Assembly (NCBI GenBank): GCA_027475525.1
Contig: JAMWFC010000082.1
Span: 2,916,115 to 2,980,114 of the forward strand
Direction: 5' to 3'
DNA length: 64,000 nt
Origin: Macrolepiota albuminosa
Lineage: Eukaryota > Basidiomycota > Agaricomycetes > Agaricales > Agaricaceae
Position 1 is the stretch's first letter. The number at the start of each line of letters is the position of its first letter. Positions 42,785 through 52,078 of the stretch are shown here, piece by piece. Made by a program: the position numbers and the translations under genes. Below the pieces are notes generated by a model. It did no database searches. It was not told the origin of the DNA and worked only from the letters and a program-made list of their open reading frames with translations.

Positions 42785-45700
42785 TTATCCAATACCCACT
42801 AAAACCACGGTAATTTTTCTCCACGACTTGAGGGGGTCAAAACCATCTGGCAACAGGTTTGTCCAAGTGTTTCTTACTAATTTCGATCCCAAGGCTATTC
42901 TCCCAAACCTGTGTCTATCTGTAGCCAGGCAATCTAACTTTATTTTCCTACTGAAAGCCGCCTTGAGTCTGTTCGATATTTCCTCTTTTGTGAGAGGTCT
43001 GTCTGGGTCTGACTCTCTTGTAATTCTCCATTTACATCTCAGGCACCATATCGTATGCATCGCTTCGGCTATTATTATTTTCCTAAATCTTCTCATGCCT
43101 TTATCGCCTTTCTTCATTTTTTTCGTTAGGGAGCACCCTAGCTGGTCTCCTAGAGACGGCTTCGTAAATTCAACGCCCCTTTTTGTGAAGAGGCATTTTG
43201 TAAGCTCCCAGACTGTCTCCTGACCTGATGCCTCGCATTCCGTTAGTATGTGTTCCAGGGTTTCTGTGACTCCGCATCGGGGGCATATTGCCCTGCTCTC
43301 ATATCCTTCTATATTCTCCCAGTACCTCCCCAGTTTGTATCCATTGTGCATGGCTCTCCACAGGAAAGCTCTGATGGGCTTCGTTAGGTCCTTGTCTCTT
43401 ATAGATTTCCATATTATCTCGTCTGTTGGCATCTCCCCATACCTTTGTTTCGCGGCCCACCTCGTCATGTCCAGGTGTGTTGTGGTGCCTTTCCTTTCTG
43501 GTATTGGTTTAGCCTCTAAAATCCCTCTGTATGCCAGGGCTTGCGTAATTGTTGAGAGTTTCGCCCCGGTCTGGGAGAAACCTGGGGGGCTCTCCATGTT
43601 TATCTCGTCTGGGTCAGGTTTCCTGGCTCCTATGTTTGCCAAAAGGTCCGCTTCTTCGTTTCCTTTGATTCCTGCGTGACCTTTGACTTTGTTCAGCAGC
43701 GTTAGTCCGGACCTTCCTCTCATGTGGGCCACTATTGGTTTCATGATTTCTTTATTTGCCGCGCCAATCCAGCCTTCGTTTTCCCTTCTGTCTAGGTACT
43801 TTGTCAAATTGTCTAGCGTTATTTGCGAGTCGCTCCTGATAAGGACAGCTTGGTCCTTCGGTATTGCTTGCATTGCGGCCAGTATCGCCACCGCTTCTCC
43901 GGCGTTGTTTGTTTGTGCGAGGTGGCTTGGTAGCTTTATTGACCTGTTTCTTGGATCGTCTTCCCCAAACCATATTCCAGCCCCTGCTGCTGGGTTCCCT
44001 TCTCTGTCTTTTATGCATGACCCATCGGTGAAGATAGTCGTCAGTGCTGGGGGGGTATTGTAGCTTCTCTCGTAGATTATACCTTCGCTCTGTGGTGCCT
44101 CGGATTCCGCGAATACTCGGAAGCCGTCTTTTAGGGAGTCTTTCGTCGTGATGGTCATGTCGAAAGCTATCGTGGCCTCATCAGGTATGAGTGCTCGTTC
44201 TTCTTCGCTTATGGCGCGATCTATGTCCGCTTCTTCAGGGTTCCACCTCTTTCGTAATTTTGTTCGGAAGGTGCGCGCCATTTTGCTGCACTTATGGGGG
44301 TTTCCACACCCTTTCCTTCTAAGGGTTTTACATGTTTTGCATGCGCAGTTCTTACGTGCTTTGTGGGAGATGTTTCCGGTATCATCCAGGAGGTTCCCCA
44401 GGTCTACCATGTCTCCTACCGTTCGGACATTGTGCGTTTTCCTCATGCATTTCATCGTGGCAGAGTTTATCTTGAAATTTTTCAGGTGCTCCATATCAGG
44501 GTGGTACCATATCGGCATCTTGTTTTTCAGGTTTTTCGCCAAAAGTATGGGGCGGAATGTGACATTGTATTTTTTGGCTACTTTTAGCATTCTCTGGAGG
44601 TTTGACGGCAGGTCAGCACCCGGCGCTCTTGTATCTATCTTAGTCGTCTGAATGAATGCATTTACTAGTGCGTTCTTGTCTACTTTGCCGTTTCCGGATA
44701 TTTTCATGTTAATAATATCATCTGCCATTTCAGCCCATTTGGGTCTGTCGTCGTCTAGTTTGAGGTACCGTTTCACTTTCATTACCTCGATAGCTTCATT
44801 TCTTGCTGTCAGGTTTAGGACCTTCTTCCCCCCTTTCTCTAGAGGGCGACAGAGCGTGGTCATGCCCACTGTCGGGTGTGTCTTCCCGTTCCATATGAAG
44901 TCTCGTACCATTTTCGTGAGGAGGTCTTCTACGTGTCGCGGCATACCTTGGACGCTCGTCCGGTATTGAGTTCTGCCTCCTACCACCATCCCCACGATTA
45001 GCCTTTTTCCTTCAATTGAGGGGTTACTTTTCTTCCATCGCTTAAGGTCCTTTGCAACTGCTTCTATCGTAGGTGTCCATACGCTCACGTTGTCGATATC
45101 GTTTCCTACAAAAGCTCCTAGAAGTCTCGTTGCCTCTCCGTCGCGTGCGATTTTAATGTCTATGGGGATTGTTGGGTCTGAGGGTCTGGATTTCCTTGTC
45201 AGAATCAAGTTCTGTCTGTGTTCCTGTGACCCCATTGGGACTATGACTGTTTTGGGTATGTTAAATTTAGCTCCGGACGCTCGGCACCAGCGTCGTAGTA
45301 TTTTCTGTAGGTCCTGGAATCTATCTTCCTCTGCCAGGTACACCGTTGTGTCGTCAGCGAAAAGTGTTGCTATCAGTCGTTCCAGTTTCCCCTCAATCTT
45401 AATGCCCTTAAGTTTTGAGGATCTGAGCATTTGGGCAAGGGATTCGATTGCTATGTTAAAAAGTAGGCAGGAGAGGGGGTCTCCTTGACGTACCCCCCTT
45501 TTTACCTTGAAACTCTTACTTACTTCTCCGTTCAGTATGACCTTAGTGTTTGCGTCAGCGTACAGAGCTTTTACCAGTTCGATATATTTGTCTGGTATCC
45601 CAAATTTCCTCATTGAGGCCCACAGGAAATCGTGGAGTATTCTGTCATATGCCTTTTCCTGATCAAGGCACACCATCATTCCATTTGTTTCTGTAATCTT

Positions 45701-48019
45701 GCACCATTCTATCGCGGTATGTGCGAGCTCGGTCTGGTCTTCTATCTTTCACCCCTTTATAAAACCGGCTTGGTCGCCATGTATTATACTCTTTGCTACG
45801 TCACTTAGTCTCAGTGATAGGGCCTTTGTCAAGATCTTGTAGTCCGTGTTCAGGACAGTTATAGGACGGTAGTTTCCAATGTTTGTCTTATCTCCTTTCT
45901 TATATATTGGGCATAGCCAGCCCTCGGCAAAACCTGTGCCGTGTACTATCCCATGTTCCTGGATGTCTTGGAAGACCCTGGTTAGGGCATCTACAACGTC
46001 GAAACCTGGTTTTTCCTCTTTTTGCCTGTCTTCAAAACGGTCTCCTAGCTCCTTCCATAGCTCGTGTATGATTCCGTCGAGGCCGGTGGCTTTCCCGTTC
46101 TTTAACTTGTCTATTGCCACCTTTACCTCATCTCTTGTTATGGTTGATCCTAGTTCTTGCTTCTGATCTTCGGACAGAGTCTTATCAATTTTCTCGAGCG
46201 CCTTTTCCATCCTTCTTTCGTGCGCTCGACAGTTTGTTGGCCATCCATCCTCCTGCAGAGTCTCGTGATGTTTCCTTGCTATTTCAGCCATTTTAGCTGA
46301 CTTCCTTTCTAGCGTGTCTTCGTTTAGGGGCGTCTTCCGTAGGGCGGCAATCAAGTCTCTTGTCTTTTGCTCTTTGTTCAGGTTGATCCATGACTTGGAT
46401 ATAGTTTCTCCGGTCAGGTATGAGGTTGTTGCCACGGTATCCCTCGCTTTAGCAAAACGTAGCATTTCCAGGTCCTTGATTCTTTCGTCAAGTATCGCGG
46501 TTTCTTCTCTCTTAGAGTCCTCATCTGATTGCGCATTATTCAGAATCCTGCTTCTGTCTCTCTTTAGCGCCTCAACGTCTTTGATTATTGTGGGTTTGAG
46601 TTCCTTCGATCTGGATCGGACTGCCTTTAGTATTTCATCTTTGAAACGTTTATGTAGGCATTGTGGGTTCATCTCTTCGGTCCTTACATACTCACAGCTC
46701 TTTAGTTTCTCTTGGTATTCCATTCCCATCCTCTCTAGGGCGTCTAAGAGTTTATTATCTCTCGTGATCAAAACCGGCATGGCATATCGGCCTTTCCCCA
46801 TATATGGTTGCCATGGGTTTAGCAAAGTCATCAAGGTCATCGAATGGTCTGTATTTATACCTGTTCTATCCAATCTCCAGTTCCAGCTGTATGGTAGTAG
46901 GTTTTCTTTTAAATATATTCTATCTATTCTCGATTGGATTGGGCGGTTCGTCATATGGTATGAGAAATCTACCGTTGTTGGGTTTTCCCTCCTCCATCCA
47001 TCCACTAGGTCGAGTTTGAGCTTTAGGTCTACAAGATTTCTTATTGTTCCGGCGGGGTCAGGATGTGCGGAGAGCCTATCTATTGCCTCTTCCACCATGT
47101 TCATATCCCCTAGGAGTATGCTCGGTTTTTGTATATGTGGTCTGGTTGTCCAGTTTGACTTTAATGTCTTCCAGAATTTTTCATTTTTTGCTGCCTCGTT
47201 CGGCGCATATACGTTCATAACGCTTAGGACCCGGTCTTCGTACCAGGGTAGTTCCAATATCATTGCCCGTCCTGGCGATATCTCACGGAAATGTGCCTCG
47301 CGCCACCTAGTCGTATTTTTATTTAGTATGAAGGCTACCCCCTTTGCGTTCGGCGTTTTCTCGTCTAGGCTCGATGCTATATACATGTGTCGTTCGAAAA
47401 GGTCATTTAAACGTTTCCTATTTTCCTCGTCCAGGTGGGTTTCCTGTAAGGCTAGAACATCAATTTTGTTCTCTCTCATCAGTTGCCTCATTTCGTTCCA
47501 TTTCTGTTGCGTGGAGGTTGAGCCTCCTCCTTTCATATTTAGGGAAGCAAAACTCATTGCTCCCCGTTTACTTTTGCCTTTCATTTGGGGGGGTACAGGG
47601 TCGTTTAGGTTATTTGTGTCATCTGCAGGTGGTCTCGTCTCTCCAGTACATTCTCTGTTTCTTTCTTCAGCCTGGTGTCTCCCGGGAGTGTCCCGGGGAT
47701 TCTCTTCGCTTCCTTGTTGGGAGAGTTCCACCTCCCTCCAGAGAAATGTACCTACCTGTTGGTCTGCGTCTAATCCCGTGTTATTTCCTACACGCTCAGG
47801 ATTGTTAGCGTGTGCTCGCGACCCATCTCCGATCCCTCCCGGGTCGTCGTCAAGGGCGTATCTGATGGTTGAAAACACGTTCTCTCCTTCCCGAGAGGGT
47901 CTATCACCGTTTGTATCTATTTCTACCGTTCTGTGTGTGTTATATCTATTTGCTTCAGGAAGTTGGTTTTTGGGTCTTGCACCCCTTTTTATCGCGGTGC
48001 TTAAGCGGGATCGCCGCAC
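42785..48019 (-). pseudogene. LINE-1 ORF2: AP endonuclease, RT, RNase H; one in-frame TGA
   Basis: One frame of about 1745 codons with a single TGA at 45749-45751, between FIKG and KIEDQTEL; an Arg there (CGA) would fit. Endonuclease, about residues 150-400: SLNMKGG, LALQETHL, LLGDMNM, SRIDRIY, NTDHS. RT, about 640-1000: KLKNGKATGLDGI, NYRPITVLN, FADDTTVYLAEED with the Asp pair intact. RNase H, about 1330-1480: FTDGSC, AGEAVAILAAMQ, RSDSQITLDN, KGHAGIKGNEEADLLA, all catalytic residues present. C-terminus: C-PRC with EHILTEC. The enzyme nicks target DNA and primes reverse transcription there. Confidence 0.93.
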
Positions 48020-48295
48020 GGCCTAACCCTCGTGAATACGACGCCGTCTGAGCTTTTTGTCCTCTCTCAGATAGGAGGTCGTGGTGGGATTACCTGTCGC
48101 CCGTGGGCCCAGTAAATTCATCCCACCTTTAAGACCGGGGCTTAGTTTGTTATGCGTTTCAATTGCCTCTTCACAAAGAGCTAAGCCCAAAATGCTGTAT
48201 ATAGTTACGGGGATTCGTCGTCGTTCCTCGTCTTAAGTCTCGTGTTTTTTTGCGTAGCAGTTGTTAGGATTGTAGCGACTATACATTCAAGGGGA

Positions 48296-49798
48296 CTACC
48301 TGCGGTCACGTCTCTGGCCGGGGGGGAAACCTCTGCTCCCTCCCCTCCAGTTCTCCGCTCTCCTTTCACTTCTATTTCCACCTCCCCCATGGGATCTGTC
48401 GTGGCGGCTGGACGTCGCAAATTCCGCGGATTCCTCAATCTTCTCTGTCGATTTACTGCCATACCAGCCGTTTAGCGTGTTGTATTCGCACTGGCCCGAG
48501 TTATGGTCCGCCCCTTTACAGTTGTTGCAGTGCAGTCTATGTTCTTCGTCGACTAAGGTTGCACTCCCGCAGTCCATGTCGATAAATTTGCTCTCTCGCA
48601 TGTGTTGTAATATCGTAAAATAACTTGTCCACGTCACAGGCGGCGTCTGTCGGAACAGGACATTCCATAGCGGTTTCCTAGGCTTGAATAGCGCTGTGCG
48701 GTCCACTGATTCCTCTCCTTTCACTAGCTTTACCTCGATGGTCTCGAAGATCTCTAGAGCCGGGCTGAGGTTGTGCTGGGATGTGGTATCTCCGATCAGG
48801 CGTCCTTTCAGCAGGGAGACCAGGTCCTCGTTCTCACCGAGAGCTTTCCTGACGATGCTGGTCGCTGTTTCTTCCGCCTCCATTATTGCCTCCTTGTTAC
48901 GGATACTCATGGTAAAGCCTTCGAGGGTGCAGAGGAAACGTGGGAGGGGTGGGTTATATGGGACTATGAAAGCGGACGCATCTGGCGTGGAGATAATGGG
49001 GTGAGCGAGGAGAGTGTCGTTTGCGCCTTGTGAGATCCCGGAGATAAGGAAGTGGTATGGGGGTCTCTGTTTGTCCTTCCTGTACTTAATGATTATCTCG
49101 TTTTCTGGTTGGGGGGTCGAGAGCTTTCCACGTTCCCCGGTCATTCGAAAGACTAGTTCCTTCAGGCGGTCGCTTGTCGCCATTAGGTCTGTGTCCTTGC
49201 TCGCTTTCCATTCTCTTATCCATAGCTTGGGCTCAGGGTACGCGTCGAAAGCTGTCCTTTGGTCAGGGAGGAGATTGAACCAAGGGGGAGTTGACAGGTA
49301 GATCACTGGAAAGCCCCCTACGGGCATAGGGGCATGCACTAGCGATTTGGGGAGCTGGTGGAAGGTCTGCATGTGAGGCATGGTGTCACCTTCCCTGATC
49401 ATGGAGGGGTTGGTTTGTATCTTCTTTGTCCTCTTCACTATCCATGCCGGGTCGTTCTTTTTCTTCTCTGTCGGTATTTCTGGGGCCGATGGGGTGGGGC
49501 TGAGAAAACCCATCGATCCGACGGGTGAATTCGGGGGGGTCTGTTCTATCATTGTAGTGTCCCCGTCCTCGTCTTGGGGGGCCCCGGCTGAAATCGATAG
49601 GTCTGCTAAGCTAGGCGATGGGTTAGCTAGGAGCGGAGAGGGGCTGCTCGGTGTCTCCTGTTCCGATTCCTCCATGTCCGATGTGAGGGGTATGGGTTCG
49701 ACGTGTCGCCGTTTCTTGTCGTGGCTGCGTGTGCCTTTCTGTTTCTCGGGGCTCGCTGATTGCTGGCGCTTCTTCTGGTCGTCAGGTGTCTGGAGCAT
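48296..49798 (-). CDS. LINE-1 ORF1, Gag-like protein with zinc knuckle
   Basis: An intact 500-residue frame from ATG 49798. The N-terminal 130 residues are Ser/Pro/Lys-rich and probably disordered. The middle is an unfamiliar globular part. A knuckle C-NNC-KGADH-NSGQC lies at about residues 425-440, and the C-terminus is Arg/Gly-rich. Such ORF1 proteins bind element RNA. About 280 bp separate it from the ORF2 ATG. Confidence 0.88.
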   Translation of the reverse strand: MLQTPDDQKKRQQSASPEKQKGTRSHDKKRRHVEPIPLTSDMEESEQETPSSPSPLLANPSPSLADLSISAGAPQDEDGDTTMIEQTPPNSPVGSMGFLSPTPSAPEIPTEKKKNDPAWIVKRTKKIQTNPSMIREGDTMPHMQTFHQLPKSLVHAPMPVGGFPVIYLSTPPWFNLLPDQRTAFDAYPEPKLWIREWKASKDTDLMATSDRLKELVFRMTGERGKLSTPQPENEIIIKYRKDKQRPPYHFLISGISQGANDTLLAHPIISTPDASAFIVPYNPPLPRFLCTLEGFTMSIRNKEAIMEAEETATSIVRKALGENEDLVSLLKGRLIGDTTSQHNLSPALEIFETIEVKLVKGEESVDRTALFKPRKPLWNVLFRQTPPVTWTSYFTILQHMRESKFIDMDCGSATLVDEEHRLHCNNCKGADHNSGQCEYNTLNGWYGSKSTEKIEESAEFATSSRHDRSHGGGGNRSERRAENWRGGSRGFPPGQRRDRR

Positions 49799-50221
49799 TC
49801 TCTTGGGGGGCTCCGGAGGGGAGGATTTGTTTTAGTAATGTTTGTGTCTCGGGAGAAAAAAGTTTACCGGTTTAACATGTGACGGCGTGCTCCATCCCGG
49901 TGGGCGCACTAATTATGTGGGGGCCTTTCTTCCGGTTTAATATAACTGAAAGGGGCGACGGGGCATGTTCGAAAATTTTTGTGGGGGCCTGGAGTTGGCG
50001 GATTCTGGGGTCGCCTGGGCGTTTGTGGCTCATGGAGAGCCCTTCTCCCTGTACCTGTACTGGGTAGTGTGGGAGGGAAACCCTTTGTAGGGGGGGGGGC
50101 CGACCTCTGCACTGTAGGCAGCTTCTCCGTAGGAGGGATAGGTTGCACGCCGGCGGGTCAGGCGCGGCTGCGGCTTCCAGTGTTAGTGGAGCATGTGGTG
50201 GTATTTGGTCAAGGGGCCCCC
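49799..50221 (-). promoter_or_regulatory. LINE-1 5' untranslated region
   Basis: About 420 bp between the target duplication and the ORF1 ATG, G/C-rich with several G or C homopolymers (for example near 50090). LINEs normally carry an internal promoter here; no specific box can be assigned. Confidence 0.6.
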
Positions 50222-50238
50222 CATGCAACTTACTCTTT
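50222..50238. repeat. LINE-1 target-site duplication, 5' side
   Basis: CATGCAACTTACTCTTT, identical to 42586-42602. Tc1-like sequence resumes after it. Confidence 0.93.
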
Positions 50239-50261
50239 ATTTCTGAGTAAAATAGGGATAA

Positions 50262-50489
50262 ACCTGGAAAATTAGAGATGCTCAAAAAACTGTTCCAATG
50301 AGTGAATATTTTAAAATGGCTATTGCTCTATCAGTTTTGATTTTGATTACATAAAGTTAGGTTTGTTTTGTAGCCATGATGCCATAGTATTTTACATGAT
50401 TTAATCAGGATTTTAAGTACTTCCCATCCTTCATGCCAATGTCATCTTTCAAAAAGTATAAAACATTGGGACAGTTTTTTGAGCCACTG
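50262..50489 (-). repeat. Tc1-like right TIR
   Basis: Reverse complement of the left TIR, ending CAGTTTTTTGAGCCACTG, followed by TA. Confidence 0.9.
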
Positions 50490-50625
50490 TACTGGGTCTC
50501 TTGTGCCTGGCATCCAAGCTCAGGCAAGCAAAGAAAGAAAAAATACCATAGAAGTAGATGGGAGTGTTGGCCAGGATGATGACAATGAGGCCCTGCTGGC
50601 TGAACAAGTGCATAATGTGATTTAG
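50490..50625 (+). pseudogene. KDZ transposase, piece 3 (C-terminus)
   Basis: Reads TGSLVPGIQAQASKER and ends in an acidic tail (VGQDDDNEALLAEQVHNVI) with TAG at 50623-50625. KDZ proteins commonly finish with an acidic tail after an L-P-G-F block, and LPGF is readable just before the left Tc1 TIR (near 41240). Confidence 0.65.
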
Positions 50626-51042
50626 ATTTCTTCAGATATTTAATTTAGACATTTTCTCTGTTTATATTGCTTATGATATTAATAAACATGCTCTATACAG
50701 TTGTAACTATTGTAGGGAATTTTTCCAACAAAAGAGAGAAGTGAGCTTATCATTGGACACAATGAGCAAGGGGGCAGGATCAATGAGTGGCATTTGCTAA
50801 AAAATGTACATAATGTTTGATGGTTGCTTTGATGACTGCTGACAATGTGCCTAAATGGCTCAGCACTATGGACAGCACACAATATTCTCAAATTTCAAGT
50901 CTGAAATAAAGCCTGTAGATGCAGAGCTAAGGATAGGCCAGATGTGCAGTATGATGTACATGGATCAGCATTGTTGTGTATCAATGCATTTGTATAAGTT
51001 TGTGAATAGAACTTTCCTCACAGATCTGACACATACAACTTT
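50626..51042. other. no supported feature
   Basis: A/T-rich non-coding sequence between the KDZ end and the inverted-repeat element. No open frame of note. Confidence 0.5.
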
Positions 51043-51209
51043 CACTGCTGGCACCAGGACCTGTTTCCATCAAAAAAAAAGTGACAAGGAAATGCATCAT
51101 GCCATTTACAATGTACATGTTTCCAAGGGAAAAAGGTTTGAAACAATGAAAAATGCCTACATTTCTTTGTCACTTTTTCTGGTGGAAACAGGTTCTGGCA
51201 CCAACAGTG
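51043..51209. repeat. small inverted-repeat (MITE-like) element
   Basis: Left arm 51043-51094 (CACTGCTGGCACCAGGACC...) and right arm 51160-51209 (...GGTTCTGGCACCAACAGTG) are imperfect reverse complements of about 50 bp around a 65-bp centre. Size and structure suggest a miniature transposon or a hairpin-forming relic. TA follows the right end (51210-51211), but no matching TA precedes the left end. Confidence 0.65.
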
Positions 51210-51511
51210 TATTGACATTGGTTACACTGCTTAGGGTTAGAATTCCAACAAAATCTCTCACAGTTGTTGTCATTTTGCCATGGCTCTAATCCCCATTGGC
51301 CCATTGGCTGTAAACAATCAATTTCAAGGCTATGACATTTCTTGACCAGTTTTGGTAGAACAGTAACAATCAATCAGAGGATTCTGATGTTTGATTGATC
51401 AAGTTTTGGGACAAAAAACATTCTCAAGCTTTGTGGGACATCAATCAAAATGGAATTAGTTCAATAGGATTCAATCTGATTATGGTCTGGACCACTGAAG
51501 TATTCATGTGG

Positions 51512-51512
51512 C

Positions 51513-51543
<31 letters not shown>

Positions 51544-51567
51544 TTCGTATGTCACCCCGAAATAAGG
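51512..51567 (-). pseudogene. truncated U6 snRNA-like sequence
   Basis: On the minus strand the text AATTGGAACGATACAGAGAA then GATTAGCATG is the conserved U6 core, including the ACAGAGA box that pairs with the 5' splice site. The upstream part (TTTCGGGGTGACATACGAA) is U6-like but divergent. After GATTAGCATG the expected U6 text (AGC triad and internal stem-loop) is missing. It is therefore a pseudogene or fragment, or an exon before an unseen intron; the next bases (CCACATG) do not look like a splice donor. Confidence 0.75.
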
Positions 51568-52078
51568 TAATGCACATTACATAATGATAAACCCCTTCTA
51601 CCGTAAGTAATCGCAAAGCAACATGAGGCAAAAATTCTCTTGAGCTCATGATGATTTCTGCGCACAAGACGAAATGGGTTTGTCACAAGCTTCCATGGAC
51701 TTTGGGACTTCGGTTACAGTTCGGCATTTCTTCCACCTGACCCTGAGGGGCAACCGGCCGGTGCACATAGATTTCTTCATGAAGAACTGAATCCATTTTC
51801 AAGTCCAGCTTCCGAGGTCGCATCTGAATTTCAGTTATTGGACTTCCGGCCCACTTTCAAGGCCTTGCTATATTCTGGTACGGCGGATCCAGCGGCAGTT
51901 GTGTGAAATCAATACATTTCATGGAGGAACGAACAAATGCAAGAAGCTGATGACGAACCTGATTCGCAGTTTGCCGGATTATCAGAAAAGAATAGCGAAC
52001 AGTATTTTCGCGCACGGCAAGCAGTTGACATATATAAATGACTGATTTATTCTCCCCTTTCTCCACCATCATTCAACA
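51568..52078 (+). promoter_or_regulatory. upstream region of the nitronate monooxygenase gene
   Basis: A TATATAA box lies at 52031-52037, about 42 bp before the ATG, followed by a C/T-rich leader (TTCTCCCCTTTCTCCACC), a common fungal promoter layout. No other supported feature in this stretch. Confidence 0.55.

Larger units (their letters stand above)
42603..50221 (-). mobile_element. LINE-1, nearly intact Tad1-like non-LTR retrotransposon
   Basis: On the minus strand: 5' untranslated region (50221-49799), ORF1, ORF2 with AP endonuclease, RT, RNase H and a C-terminal Cys/His motif, a short 3' region and a poly(A) tail (plus-strand poly(T), 42600-42637). A 17-bp duplication brackets it. Domain order plus RNase H fits the Tad1 group known from fungi. 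Full-length insertions like this are the minority for LINEs. Only one stop was found in ORF2, so this is the youngest element in the window. Confidence 0.93.
41259..50489 (-). mobile_element. Tc1-like DNA transposon carrying LINE-1
   Basis: Bounded by long TIRs that start CAGTGGCTCAAAAAACTG, with TA on each side (41257-41258 and 50490-50491), as Tc1/mariner elements require. Transposase is on the minus strand. A 7.6-kb LINE sits between the transposase start and the right TIR; without it the element is about 1.6 kb, the normal size. Confidence 0.93.
22876..50625 (+). mobile_element. KDZ-type DNA transposon relic, split by two nested insertions
   Basis: Three pieces of one KDZ (Kyakuja-Dileera-Zisupton) transposase lie in order on the plus strand: 22876-23121, 39765-41258 and 50490-50625. 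The Ngaro element sits between the first two, the Tc1-like element between the last two. Across the Ngaro insertion the coding continues without loss: KYPLAVVN then KLLKTFG. The relic has many stops and frameshifts and is the oldest layer in this block. Its N-terminal part and terminal repeats were not found. Confidence 0.78.

Noticed and set aside
43752..44018. Several short frames within LINE-1 and other elements as separate small genes
   Set aside because: They overlap proven coding regions in other frames and have no family features.
46314..48026. Long plus-strand open frame of 570 codons
   Set aside because: It lies antisense to LINE-1 ORF2, which has endonuclease and RT motifs; the plus frame shows none and has the composition of a shadow frame.
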